Assembly (NCBI GenBank): GCA_935421135.1
Contig: OW285193.1
Coordinates: 12,386,099-12,450,098 of the forward strand
DNA from: Bugulina stolonifera
Lineage: Eukaryota; Bryozoa; Gymnolaemata; Cheilostomatida; Bugulidae
Reading direction: 5' to 3'
Length of the DNA: 64,000 nt
Under the pieces are notes generated by a model. That model was not told the DNA's origin, searched no databases, and saw only the letters and a program-made list of their open reading frames with translations. Position 1 is the stretch's first letter, and every line of letters begins with the position of its first letter. A program made the position numbers and the translations under genes. This document shows positions 33,901-47,515 of this stretch, piece after piece.

Positions 33901-36900
33901 TAATAATATAATATACTGTAATATATTACATATCATATCATATGCGATTAGAGCTGAATGCAGATTTGTTGTATACAGCTAAAGAATGATATGCATGTAG
34001 CATATTCATTTCTACATCATACTCTACAAATGGGCCTGTATAATTATACATGTACATGTAGTCAAATTGCATACTTGTTTTTTAGCAGTCTCTTAGTGTG
34101 AAAGAATTGGTAGTTGCACTATGTAGAGTTCATACACTTACAGTATACTTACATGTACATGTATGTTATGACAATTCAACTCTACCTATACACCGTTGCT
34201 GCTTTTTGTCAAACAAATATTTTACTAAACTGTCACAGATCCTATCTTGTTACAGGCAGCTTCATGTTAGTTTATCATAATAAAGATAATCAATCATAAG
34301 ATAAGTGGTAGGGCTTCATCACTCTGTTACTATAACTATGGCTTCCAACGCAGCCAATATTATGAAACAATAAGTCTGTACAAAAACTTGAAAAATTGGC
34401 ACCCTAAAGCTAATTTTGAATGGCAACATAAAATGTAGATCATGCCTGCTCTGGCACTATACTTCATGAATGCTGTCTGCTTGATTACTACAATGGGGTG
34501 CAAGCAGCTACAGACAAGTTCTGCCAGTGACATGACTGATAATGAGGACAAATGTCGCCAGCAGGAGAGCCACCAGCTGCCTGTTCCCACTTGACAAGAG
34601 ATGCCAAAGTTTAGTTCAGCTCATTGTTTCGAGATTTAATGCCGCCATTACGGCATTTATTTAAACCATCGTAAGTAGGCTTAAATGATCTAATTATGGT
34701 ACATGACTACAAATGAACACGTAAGTATATTATTTATCTTTCAAAAAATGTCATATATGTACATGTACATTTGTTATATTTATGATAATTATGGCTACCA
34801 AATATTTTTCCATGAGTTGTCCCGATGTTTTACCACCCCTTTATATCAAAGATGCATTTTACCAAATTAATATGCTCATTTATGGAAACACAACCAAACA
34901 TCAAAGGACTTCATAGTATTGCATCAGATACACCATTACTAGACACTCTACATTTTGTTGCAGTTCCAGTTAGTTCGTGCTATAATCCCCTGATTGCTAA
35001 TGGTGACAAAGCTTCCTCTCCTTGGTGTCTCTCCCTCCACCCAAGAGAAGGCTATTTTCACACTGATGTACACTGATGTGTCTACATTCCGGCATACATT
35101 CTGTACATATCCTGGAGTTCAACATTCAAGCATTGAGAAGTGGGGCATCCTTTCACGTGTTAGTATATAGACGATTGCGGTTAGAAGCAATCAGTTATGC
35201 GGAACAATATCAATCATAATATTATCATTTTATCAATGTTGATGTTTGTTGTAGGCGTGGCCTATATTGCTCTTTGATGATATTCAATAATAGTATTATA
35301 TTAATAGCCTTCTCAATCATGTCAGGGGCTCATTAGTAGTTATCCCCTCCATGCAGCTCAAACTCATATAAAGACTGCATGAAACCTGCACTTTCATTTG
35401 TCTAAAATACATGATACTGGCTCAACATTAGTTCTACTGCAAAACTGGACTCTCATTGTTAGGATATATAGCAGTTATATATATATATATATATGACATA
35501 TTTTCATTTTTGTAGTCGTGGCATAGTCTGTTAGTAGCAGTTAATCCAATTACACTCTCTACTGCTGCCTTTACCAGAACTCAGACATTGGACTAGTGTT
35601 GGCTGATGGTAAGTTGATGAAGTACAATTTAGTAATTTCGGCTTCTTTTCCTATGTCTTTGCATTCTGGCATGCCAGTGGCTGATAAACCGAAGAACATT
35701 TTAGAAATTGTAACGTGTACTGTTGTAAAGTGTCCTTGATTTGTTCCTAAGAAAGCATATCCTGGGGCACATTGTCCTCATTTAATCAGACCTGTTACAA
35801 GTTATCAACTATTCACATTGCATGTATTTTACATAAACTGTTTAAATTACTGCAATATGTAGCTCAAATCTGATGAATATGTCAAGGTAATCTAAACTAG
35901 GTGCTTTACATTTTACAATAAAATCAAATCAACAAAGCGCACTGCCCTTTTAGTATTTTACAGCAGTGATCTTGGGATTATATCAGACCATACTTGTCTT
36001 TAGTTTCATACACAATCTTGTAGATTTCTGTTGGATTCTTTATAAGCTCAGCAAGTAGGAAACAAATATACAATAGCTGTCTAGGTAGTAGAACAGGAAA
36101 AGTTAAATTTTACTTACTCAGTTGAAATGTGTATTAACTTAAAGTGATTAACTACATCATGCCAAAGTACACAGCTATCATCAAATGGCAATATAAAAGT
36201 CTCAGAATGTGGTAATAGTTGTTATGTTTGTCTATCAATGTTATGCTTGTCGATTTGAAAACCTCCTACTTGATAATATATTCACTTGGGTCTATGCCAG
36301 TTATACCCTTATTACCTGTAATGCACACCATTATACAAATTGACTGCGTACATGGCTACTAACACATAGTAACATACATGTACATAGCCTTTACTCTGTA
36401 CTCCCCTGTACTCTGTAGGATTTGAAACCTATTACTTCCCAGCTAGACCAGGTATATTATTATAAGTTATAGGCTACAACTAGTATACAAAGGCCTATAC
36501 ACAAACTATTCTGTAACAAGTCCTGACCATCATACACACCTCTATCAGGCGCACCATTCTAATTCTGCAAGACAGGTTCAGTGCTCTCTGTTTTTTAAAC
36601 AAAAAAGCATAACTGCTGAAACCACATTTACTAGCCCTATGCAGTGTGCTTGATAACTAAGTAACCAGTTGATTCCCCTGAAGGTTTATAAGCAGGCAAT
36701 GGACTGCCTCAGGTTTAATCTAAACCATATACATGTACATGTGCATGGATATGTATAAATCAACCACAATACATGTACATGTATGTATGAACTCGTGTAT
36801 CTCAATTTGGCCAATAAAGCTGTAAATCATTGGAATGTGGCCATCAATTTGGGTCTTCAGATTAAGTTTCATTTTCAACTAGTGCTCTTAGCTGACTACT

Positions 36901-37172
36901 TGGGTCTAGGGTCAGCAACTAGGTTCTAAGTCAGTTTATCCTATCAGCCAGCTGTGGAGATGTCTTGGCAATAAGCAATTTTATTTTATTTTTGATAAAA
37001 TTGTAAGTTGCAAAATGACTTGTATGAAATTGAATATCATTTTTCATTGGAATAAAAACTAGTTTGTTATCTATTTGTACGCCATACGCTATTATTTAAA
37101 ATTATTATATTGTCTATATTTGTAGAAAATTCCTGTCTTAGAATATGATGCTTGGATATATTATATAATAGA
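30955..37172. other. Intergenic region mannosidase / midkine-like gene
   Basis: More than 6 kb in which I find no convincing exon chain. It must contain the mannosidase 3' untranslated region and the promoter of the gene starting at 37173. Several open frames of 60-90 codons on both strands show no family signature or codon bias. A short (TA)n run lies near 35477-35494. Confidence 0.55.
31118..31123 (+). terminator. Candidate poly(A) signal of the mannosidase gene
   Basis: ATTAAA variant hexamer 164 nt after the stop codon. It is the first good poly(A) hexamer downstream. Tentative, since cleavage sites cannot be seen. Confidence 0.35.
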
Positions 37173-40100
37173 ATGTCAGCTATCAACAATATGCCATCTT
37201 GCACAATAGGATTTCTTCTCCTCGTCGCTGCATCAGGTAAGTGAACATTAGCTACACTACTTGTACTACTGCCACCACTGGCACTACTACCACCACTGGC
37301 ACTACTACTACTACTAGTACTACTACCACCACTGGCACTACTCCCACCGCTGGCACTACTACCACCACTGGCACTACTACCACCACTGGCACTACTACTA
37401 CTACTACTAGTACTACTGCCACCACTGGCACTACTACCACCACTGGCACTACTACTACCACTGGCACTACTAATACTATTACTACTACTACTACTGCTAC
37501 TACTACTACTGCTACTGCTACTACTGCTACTGCTACTACTAGCACTACTTGGATTGACTACATGAGGTGTGTACTAACAAAAAAGCTGTTGATGTTTTAC
37601 TGAATTAGCAAAGATTTTTAACAACAGGAGTGAGAGTACCATTTATGTGAAAGTCTACCTTATTACATAATGATCATGGGTGACTGACCATTGATGGAGT
37701 AAATACATGGTATCAGGGCTGTAACAACCATGGGGGCAAGGTGGGCATTTGCCACCTCCGAAACTGTCCAAAAACAAGTATTTGTTGGTGTCAATTCTCA
37801 AACTTGAATTTCTGTACACATTGATCACAAATTTATGGCCATTGTTATAATATAAGTGGCCTGCATATTTGATTGGAACTTGATAGAGAACATTTAAAGC
37901 TATTTTTAGTATCAGCCTGAGCAGTCCGATCATCCGGCCTGGGCTTTTTGCCCCCTCAGCCAAAAATAGTTCTTACAGCCCTGCATGGTATAGTTTCATC
38001 TTATGGGCAGAGATGATTCAACATACAATAGAACATGGCTGCAACCTAGATAGTAAGCAAGGCAGATTCAACCAACTAATTTGCACACAATTGCTCTCTA
38101 AAATGTGAAAGCATGCTCAAAGCCTCAGACCATAAGTATACTAATAGGCATTCAAAAGGCATTGAATGGGAAAAAGTGGGAAAAGTTTAGACTCATTGAA
38201 AAATCTGCTTTTAACTTACCCAACCCATGCTTGGGGGAGGTATTTAAACCCTAGCACAGTCGTAGTATCGCTCCATCAGTTAGAGGGATTACAGCTGTTG
38301 AGTATGGCCTGATGGAGGTACCATGACAGTGTTTTTGTCTTTCTGTTAAAAGACCATTTAAATTAAAAATATCATATAAAACAAAATATTTTTTACTGAT
38401 ATAAGTTTTTACCTAAAACAACTTTTAGGAAAATAATAAATATAAAATTATTTTGTTCAGATAATATTGTGATTCATTTCTACATTTTGTAAATAACAAA
38501 TACCAACTTCAATACCATACCATTTAAGTTGTTGGTTTTTAATCTGATGATTGAGCGTCAGAAAGTTCAAAGAGTTTCCACCAACATCCTGGAGTTGATC
38601 AAGGGGTCACCCACTACCAGGCTATGGTGTAGTCTAAAAGGACAGATAATCTGCCTGTCCAACAATTAGGTATATCTGATTCAAAGCCTTACAAATATTG
38701 TGGGTTTTGACTCTCTAAGTGTGCTTAGCAGGGTTTGAATCACGGCTAAACTATTTATGAGATATGTCTATTAGGTAATTTATGCTGGAGTTGCAATAAC
38801 CGTGTGCTGAATAAGCTAAGTTCTGTTGCACCACACTTTCAATGTGGATTTCAGAATATCAAGTACCTGTTAGGTCTATTGAGAAGGAGATATTGTAGTA
38901 GCGATGAAAGGTTTCAGGTTGAGCTCCACCCCCCCACCCCTCCCCCCCCCCTACTACGTTAGCTGACAACCAACATCATACTTTCATGTGGGTACCTTTG
39001 TCTGAACTATGTCAGTATACCAGAACAGATAATGACAAAATCTTACATGTTATCAAGGGTTGTCTGAAGAACCAACTTGGCAGAAGCCCTGTATAAGTTT
39101 GGCACTGGACGAGTCAGATCACTGGAATTTCATCTTTACTGTAATTTAGATATTATAATGCACATTATGAGCTTCTGAGAGCAGTTATAAGCATTGACAA
39201 GAGTCAACACTCTATAAGAAGTATCAAAACATAATTATGATGTTGTAATTTTTCTAGCTGTGTTCTATTTTTATGTAACTGGTTATAAAAAAGATGTTTT
39301 GACTTGGCAATTTTGTTCCCACTAAATTTTGGATTTGCAATGAAACGTGTGCTAATTTCAAGTGCAGTATGATGTGTACTTCAGGTACTTGTAAAAAAGC
39401 TCTGGGGTCTAATCATATACCCAGCACACCTACATGAAGGTGAATACTTGGTGTAAACACATAAATTATTTAATGCCTTACTTGTTTATCATTATGCATC
39501 TAAATGATAAAATTTTATTAGTTTAGTATGCCAATTATAACACATGTTGTAATGATATATCACAAATAATCACCTATCAGGTAGAGCACTAGGTAGATAG
39601 TGCATATGCTTACCCACTATATGCACCATCTACTGGGACAAACAAAAGTACATCATTTTAAGTTCACAGGGTCAAAAAGTTCAACAACCCAGCAGTCACT
39701 CTCTGTCTAGCCATTCCAATGTCTCTGCATGTTGATTCGGTCTGCAAATTGAAACAAACTATTCTGCTTTTAAAGATGCTAATATTTTCCTTGACTTGAA
39801 ACAGTAGAGAATTTTATATATATGTAGTATGGTATGTAGTTGCCAAGAAACCAGGTAACAATAAATGACATTCCCTCCACCCCCCCCCCCCCCCCCCCCC
39901 CCAGCTGAGAGTAGAAGTTACTAGTCGGCAAACAGTCAGCCCAACAATTGACAACATGATAGTGATTTAGTTGTGCTTGTAGCTGAATCATGTAGTTAAA
40001 TTTGTACAGCTGCAGAACCTCATAAGTTTATATTACAACATCATTTGTAGTAAAAACATCACTCAGGAAGTCATCACCTTTGACAGCGTGTATATTTTAC

Positions 40101-43100
40101 CAAGCTTAGAGATTATCTTCATTTTTGTTTAAATTTTGTGGTTCCATATAACATTTTGAAAAGATAATAAACAGAATAAACCATTAATCCTCTGCCCAGC
40201 AATAAACTACCAGAGTTAAAACCTAATCTGCTTTCTATGCAATATACAGCAATTAAAAGCTAACTACACTAAATCTATTGACAAAACTGTAAAAACTAAA
40301 AAAGTTAAATTTAACAGCTGAAGTCATTCTTCAACAGCAAATATCCCTGACTCTGTGCAAAAAACTCTCCGTAGGCGAGACTATAAGATTTCTACAAATA
40401 TATTGCTATTTGCTGATGGGTCTAATTACAGGAAAGTAATGAATGAGACGAGTCCATTCTGATTTTGTAGATAAGATTTCATTGTGTTGTTTGACTGCTG
40501 CATCTCCATTGACCTTAAAAATGAAATGTTAAATGAGGAGTATGCAGCCGGTATTGTCTTCTTTTTGTTTTCAATCAAATGAACTGCATTTGACTGCGTT
40601 GTTCAATAAAACACCTGCTTTCATTGGTCCAGAGAGACACGGAGGCAGCATAACACCACCTAATTGCCATTCTGATGTTGACAATCATAGACTAAGATGG
40701 TTTGTATAATATGTAGTGATAGGACAGAAAATCCAAATAATGGTGCCAAAATAAATCTAAAAAGATTAATTTTGGTGCCAAAAGTCTAATAATTTGCCAG
40801 TTCCTGTATCACTGCCCTTACGTACAGTATATCACATCATCAGATGAGGAGATGTGCAAAATATACCTGATATTACCTTTCCTTACGTCACACACAGGTA
40901 CCCTATGGAAAAGTTTTGCACTCTGCAGATATTTTTAGCACTTTTATTCAACTATCTTCAAAACAAGCTAATCCGTGTTGTTATGCAGCAGATGGTTTTA
41001 GGAGCAGTAGCTTTCTATATTCACAATTTTGTACAAATTTTCAATTGCAGTTTATTCAGTCGATGACTTTTGGCCAAGATAATGCTTGATTTTTTAACTT
41101 TGGTTGCAATTTTTTACAGAAAAACATACAATAGTCTCGTTGCAAATAGCCTAGACTCAGTGAAGTCTGCCGAATGTTCTAAATTGCCAAGAAGAAAAAT
41201 TAGCTGACTAAGGCGTGTATGCTGATAATATTGAATGCTGAAATATTTTACTGATTATTGATACTGCACAGACTCAATTATTTAATTTCAGTTGATGTAA
41301 AACTAATAGTGTAATTACCCAAAACAATTAGCTCTGTGTATGTACATACCTTGTACCTGCGTATCAATTTAGAAAAACCTTTCCACTTATCCTAATTATA
41401 TGAAACAGGTTAAGATAAAATATTTTTATTAGATGTTACTATTCAAACATTTTTGATTAAATGCTCCCAGCTGCATTCACAGTCGGACGATACAGTTCTC
41501 AATAGAACTTCTGCTAAACTCGAGTTGAAAATCGGTAATGCTAAAAACTGAAATGTAAAAAAACTATGGCATGTAAACACATAATAATTCTTTAACGCAA
41601 TTTACTAAACGTCAGTCAAACGTAATAAGTGTACAATGTAATATCTATCATTTTATGTAAAATTATAACAGTACTATCAGTCAGGGATGGGTTATTTTCA
41701 CAGATATGGTACCAAATTTCTGGTGGCTCAGAAAAAAGTTTCTTGCGAGAAAAATATCACATACAACCACTGACTGACTAAAGTTACTTGGCTTTTCATC
41801 TCAGTGGGTGGGAAAGATTTTTTGTCTCGGTGGATAGGAAAGAATTAGTTGCATAGGCCAAGGATGCAGACCAACAGTTGAACTCCGGGAGTTGTGTTCA
41901 CATTTGTTCTTATAGACTAGAGGGGGTAGGAACCCAGGCTAGTACGTACAATAATTATTATTTGGAGCAGTAATGAGTTCTCTGTTGGCGATATGTACCA
42001 AAGCTTATGTAAGGGCATATTATTATACAACAGTAAAAATAGTACAACATACAAACTGTATATAAATAATTTGGTCATGTTTATACAAGTTTACATAATG
42101 TAGGCAATATTGTACTTGATGCTTGGCAACAAATTAGCACTTGTGATTCTATAAATATAATAGAATATTATTTATTTTATCCATTACAATATTATAATAT
42201 TACACAATAATTGGCCGCATGCGGCACCATCTGAGTGGTGTGCAAACAGCAACTGATATTTGTTACACACAGTTGTTTTTGTTTCAGTAAATATTTAATA
42301 GCTAATTGAACATTTGGACATGTGTTCTAACAGCCTCAGGCATACACTAATTACCTGATATGTACTTATTTCTGCAAGTTAGAAAACTAAATATAAATTT
42401 CTTAAACAAATCAGCTTTTAATAATGGTTAACATAATATTTAATATTAATATTTATAGATGATATTGCAGTAATGAAAATGTTTTGAAATCTTTTGAAAA
42501 TAATTACGCTGATATTGACACAGTGGGTCGTCAAGGAAAGAAAGTTGATACAGTAAGAGCTATTCAATCCAATAGTTCGAGCAAACTTGTAGACTCTGCA
42601 GGGGTTACATGTAACTGGGTAAACCCCGCATTGATACTTCTGCTGCTACTAAGGGGTTATGCAAACAGAATAACTCAATATTCAAAAGTATGTAGTTAGT
42701 CAAGTAAAGTAAAATAACACAAGCAATGCAGTGAACTATTTCGAACTTGTAAATATTGTAATTATACATTACAATAATTATTATTCATTATTTAATTCAG
42801 TTATTAACATTATTGTGCTATTGGCTACCAAGTTAAAACAATACCAATAACAAGCTTAGCAACGTTATACAATTTGCAATTTTACTAATATTTTAATTTG
42901 ACTAAAATGCTTGGTCATGTGCATCTGTTATAACACAATATCTGAATTATGACTTGTATATTATAAACTGCAGGGTTTTACTATGTCATCCTTGCAGCAT
43001 GCTGAGTTATGATTGTGGTATGGAAACTAATCTTGCTCAAACAGTTCTTTCAAATGTGACAGTTAAATTGCTGCTGTCCAATACATAAAACAACCCCAGT

Positions 43101-46100
43101 GTAAATTCTTAAACAATGCTGACTCAATGTTGCCAAAAGCTGTAGTAGCAGAGCAGCTAGTATATCTTCTCTTATAAACATTATACAATGTACATGTAGG
43201 TATTTTTAAACAATTATAAAATGATAGAACTAAAATTATGTACGCCTATAGTAATTCAAATTTGATCAAAAATTTCAATAGCTTAGTGGAAGAGAATCGG
43301 TAGAACTGGCAAAAAGTCCGAGTATAGGAATGAAAAGTTTGTCCCTTTATTGATTCTCCTAACAAGTATATAAACTATTGCCCATGACTGTTGACCATGA
43401 TTGTTGACCATGACTGTTGACCATGACTGTTGACCATGACTGTTGACCATGACTGTCGACCATGACTGTCGACATCACTGTATCAGTTTCTGCTCCGAGT
43501 ACAGACTGGTGGATCGTCACCTGTCACTCAACTCTTTGCACAATGAGCTACTTGCTGGTGACCACAAGGGTCAAAGATATTCAATATCACTATTTCTAAA
43601 AATTCTTACAATGATGACTGAATTGATACAGTAATTTTAAACTGTGCATGACTATCAATTAAAACATTATCTTCAGATTGCAATAAGTTATTTGCAAGCA
43701 GTCCAGCTTGGCCCATTTGCAGCAGCATATCCAGGCCCTGAAGGTCAGGGCAGCTGCACCAGCCTATAACTAATAATTATTAAATAGTGTAGATTAATCT
43801 GAAGCAGGGAGGTTGGGGCTAGCCTCATATGTAGCTAATAAATAGCCAACAGATTAAAGTAATTACTAATAGTATGATTACTGTTTCACCTCAGCTACTA
43901 ACTAGCTATTTCACTGCTCACATGTCTGGACTGAGCTTGAATTAATTAAGTCAAATGATAAGTTCCAGCCTCCACCATTTGCATCAAACAATTATACTTA
44001 CATTTGTTTCTGAAGTATAATAGTGTTATGGAGTACATTGAGGAAAATATTTAATCAAGTCCCATAGGTTTCTTAAGTATTAACTGTAACATTTTCTGAG
44101 ATTTTAAGCGATGAAGCTGTGTTTTGTGACAGGGCATTGTTAGAAAGAATTTGATAGGTTACAGTCATGTAAGTTCCAGTTTGATAGCATCAGCTAATCA
44201 TCATTAAATTTAGTATAACTCTATTTTATACATGTAGGTCTGTGAGAAAATATGTTGCCTCATGATCCAACTTAAACCAGATTATCGCTGACACCAGATT
44301 ATCGCTGACACCAGATTGTCTCAATAATATTTCTCCCACACCTATTACAAGGGCAATGATCCCAGACAAATTGAAAAATAAGGATTTAATATAAATGCTA
44401 CATTTAATCCTGTTGTGAACAATTCAATCTCAAGTCTTGATGATTAAAATAATATTTTTGTACTTATATGAATATTATTATGGTATTTCAAAGTACTCTA
44501 ATATATAAACTTATAGTGTATTGTTTCATTGTCTATTGAGAATACAGCATCCAATATCAGTACAAAATATCAATTAGTGGGCTACTAGACTACTTAACAT
44601 TATATAACAATAATTAATTTAATTAAAACTCCCATGATGACAATAACAATATTAATAGCAATATAATGCAATGTATACACACTCAAATATTATAAAATTT
44701 CTATGAGCATATAGTGGCAATTTTTAAATTCAAGTAAAGTCGCCTGTGTTCGAATCACTGAAATACCAAACTCAATATTTAGCAAAACACAGTATTCTCC
44801 AAAGAGAAAGAAATTCTATAATCACACTGGCTGCTATATACACTACTCATAATGTACATTACAAAATAGAGAATAAATTTTCCACTTGTGGACATTATTT
44901 GGGTTATACGAGTAATAAATATTATCGTTATTTTATAGTGAATTTTCTGAAAGCTGAAACTTGTGAAGATTTTGTAAAGCCGACTGTCTCTCCGTCCTGT
45001 ATACCAGTCACAAAGCAGCCGAACTGCATCTTAAAGTATGGAGATCTAAACTGTGGTAAGTGAGCATTCATGTAGAAAACGTTCTCAATGTTTGCGTTTC
45101 TATTAAACTATACCATTTCAGTATTTCATATTTACCTGCTATGTACAGAGAAACCCGATGGCATAGAGAGAAATGTTCATCTCCATTGTTCAACACAACC
45201 TCTAGGATCAGTTTAGTATCTGCTTGATAGAACACACAACTCCCACAGACAACTCCAACACGGACTACATCTGGCACTGGACAAAGACTACGGTGATAAG
45301 AATTTGTCTACTCATCTATTGCCATCATTCTGACCGTTTGTTGCTGTTTTAGGTCCAGGTGTTCAATTGGTCTACTTTAAAAACTGCGAGAGTCAACTGC
45401 AGAACTGCTGCCAGCCATGTTCACGCAAGGTCATACCCGAGACAGGCTGCACCGCTGACTACTGTATCTATGGGAATTATCCTCCTGGACTCGTATATAA
45501 TGGTATGTCTAGTATGTGTCTACACTAAAATCAACATAATATTGCAAGAATCCTTTTAGGAATATAAGATTCGTGTTTAGATATTTGCACTGGGAAAAAG
45601 CTGTCTTATATTAAATTTGCACTTTTCAAATTAAATTTTACCTTGAAGACACATTTGCACTAAACATATGATTTCATAATATACTTGACTAAGTGTGTCA
45701 AGATTAAAATTTCACGTCTGGAGCATAAATTCAATTATGTAATTTGTTAAGGACAGTTATTAAAAATAGCAATTAAGTCCCCGCACTTCCTTTCGTAATG
45801 AGTTCACAAATAAGAAACACAGCCACCGGTTTCTCTCAGGAGAGGAAAGAGTTGCAGACAAACGGAGACTTATCCTTTTTCCTGACGTCCCATTTCCCTA
45901 ATCCACCTCTGCCCTACTGAAGATGAAAGCGGAATGTTTTGGATCATTAGACGTAGTAACTATAGAAAAGGAAAAGATAAATAATATTGCCCTAGAGCTG
46001 TGATTATTTTGAAATAATAGAATATAACTATTACTGAGCTGTTACCACTAGTTAGCATGATCAGTTAGCCTATTGTTCACTTCTTTTCGCAAGAAACTGT

Positions 46101-47515
46101 AGGCTGAGAGCCTGTAAAGTGTTGATAAAACTATTGACAAAAAATAGAAAGATGCAGAATATTATGCAATCACCAACAATTGAAAATCTTGATGTTTTGC
46201 TAAGATTATTATTGTAAGAACCTGGGTGTCATCTATTCTACCGAGCTGCATAATAGAAACGCTTACATTTATATTTAGCCCTGAACATAAGCGTGGACAC
46301 TAATTATTGAAAATCAATAGAGCTACTTTAGAGATCAATATAGGTGTGTAAGGTAATCTACGAGCCAGGGTCATATGCTGTCTAGCCACCCAAGTCTAAT
46401 AACTGGCCAGCAGATAATAAACACTACTTTGCACCTAGAATTATATAAATATAATGGAATAGCATGTCTCAGCCGCCTCCCCTTTATTGCTATAGAGCTG
46501 ATCTAATTAACTAATCTTCATTCCCAGACGAATCATTCGATACACAATGTGCCATTGCCAGTTTTATTATGTAGAGATAACTCCAGTTTTGCCATGAGAA
46601 AAAACGGAGCAAAATAATATGTTTAACAAAGTGTATGTTACAAATTTTACAAAAATTTATAATAAATAGAATTAGGTAACACGCAATATTTTAGCTTTTT
46701 ATTCATATTGAGTAATTCTGTAAACTTCAACAACTATGTCTTGCCATGATTGCTCGATGACATCACTCTGTATTTGTGATTAAACCTGTGAGTTTTATTC
46801 TCTTTCTTTGTTTATAAGCTTTAATACCTGTTAGTACTGATTGGTTGTAGTGGGAGAGTGTGAATATATATCGGACCGTTGGAGTGACTGCCATGCCGAG
46901 ATCCTTATTAGAAAGAGAGTCGACCCTCTGTTGGTCTCTCCAACTAGCAATCACTGTAGCAAGTTAAACATTATAGAGAGAGCATGCAATGCAAATGGTG
47001 AGTAGAACCTTCTTGGTAGAGAGGGAGAGCTACTACGCACTCCCTTTACGAACAATGCAATCATGTGATTGACACTTGGTTTATTCATGCTATTAACGAT
47101 TATCAAAAATTTGCTCTGCTGGCTTTAAGCTAGAACTGAAATCTTATAAAACTTATGATGTAGATTTGCTGGATCAATTGTTTTAGAGGTGAACCCAGAC
47201 GGTAGCTCAAAACCTGTCCCTATATCTAGATATCAAAGGCTTAGTACACCGAGTCCATCTTTAGCAGATACTAAAAAGGTGGTCAGAGTTCCTGGATACC
47301 TCTCTAAATGGTTAAACTCTTCATCAGCAGAAACGGAAGGGAGTCCAGAGGTCTTCTGCTCATACAGCACTGTATCTACCTGGTCGAGCTGCCATCATGA
47401 AACTCAGACTCGCCAGCTTGTCAGGAAATTAGACAGTGATTCTGATCAAGAAAAATGTGAAGATACAAAAGTAGAAATTCGCCCCTGTTTCTCAAAAGGT
47501 GGCAAAGGTAAATAA
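37173..47515 (+). CDS. Secreted Cys-rich protein with two midkine/pleiotrophin-like modules
   Basis: Exons 37173-37236, 44939-45055, 45353-45502, 46851-46997 and 47187-47515 join in phase (all introns phase 1) to 268 aa plus TAA. Exon 1 is a signal peptide (TIGFLLLVAAS). Residues 30-98 form a Cys-rich part with CGPGVQ and CESQLQNCCQPC, reminiscent of the N-domain of midkine/pleiotrophin or a thrombospondin type 1 repeat. Module 1 (114-156) is CEYISDRWSDC with spacing C-x9-C-x21-C-x9-C. Module 2 (217-260) is CSYSTVSTWSSC with spacing C-x10-C-x21-C-x9-C. That is the spacing, and the Tyr and Trp placement, of the midkine/pleiotrophin C-domain as I know it. A Ser/Pro-rich linker separates the modules, and the tail KGGKGK is lysine-rich as in those growth factors. 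Assignment to PTN/MK rather than another TSR-like family is inference. The 7.7-kb first intron makes exon 1 the least certain part. Confidence 0.75.
37250..37548. repeat. ACT/ACC/GGC trinucleotide-derived array
   Basis: Nearly 300 bp of ACT-based triplets with an 18-bp higher-order unit containing CACCACTGGCACTACTAC. It begins only about 13 bp after the donor of the signal-peptide exon. The Thr-rich and Val-rich open frames across it are not in the exon's frame: retained intron reads GCA TCA GGT AAG TGA and stops. Confidence 0.9.
37714..37983 (+). mobile_element. hAT-like MITE, family B copy 2 (270 bp, perfect 8-bp TSD)
   Basis: Terminal inverted repeats are CAGGGCTGTAA and TTACAGCCCTG. Identical 8-bp flanks CATGGTAT lie at 37706-37713 and 37984-37991. 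The 8-bp duplication and CAGGG ends are hAT hallmarks. It is too short to code for a transposase. This is the best preserved of three copies in the window. Confidence 0.92.
39880..39902. repeat. Poly-C tract (23 C)
   Basis: Uninterrupted run of 23 cytosines followed by AGCTGAG in intron 1 of the midkine-like gene. The complementary strand is a poly-G run able in principle to form a quadruplex. Length is likely polymorphic or imprecisely assembled. Confidence 0.9.
43382..43472. repeat. 13-bp minisatellite, seven units
   Basis: Seven head-to-tail copies of CCATGACTGTTGA with one or two base variants (the last two have TCGA). The units touch without spacers, so this is a minisatellite and not a CRISPR array. 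Confidence 0.95.

Larger units (their letters stand above)
37237..44938 (+). other. 7.7-kb intron 1 of the midkine-like gene
   Basis: Contains a trinucleotide microsatellite, a perfectly delimited MITE, C-rich tracts near 38929-38951 and 39880-39902, and a 13-bp minisatellite. I find no additional exon with coding similarity. Additional short exons cannot be excluded. Confidence 0.55.

Noticed and set aside
32926..35076. Several 60-90 codon open frames as possible genes
   Set aside because: No recognisable domains, no consistent splice chain and composition like the surrounding AT-rich spacer.
37241..37603. Thr/Gly-rich open frame that looks like a mucin-like exon
   Set aside because: It lies in a trinucleotide array, is out of frame with the adjacent signal-peptide exon and has no splice support.
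43382..43472. CRISPR-like regular repeats
   Set aside because: Units are contiguous without spacers and the host is eukaryotic; this is a minisatellite.
44746..44938. Upstream extension of midkine-like exon 2 to an earlier ATG
   Set aside because: The frame is open, but it lacks a signal peptide, while a phase-matched acceptor at 44938 joins to a signal-peptide exon.
45068..45277. Minus-strand frame with several cysteines and valines inside a midkine-like gene intron
   Set aside because: No splice partners or family signature; it lies in an intron of a well-supported plus-strand gene.
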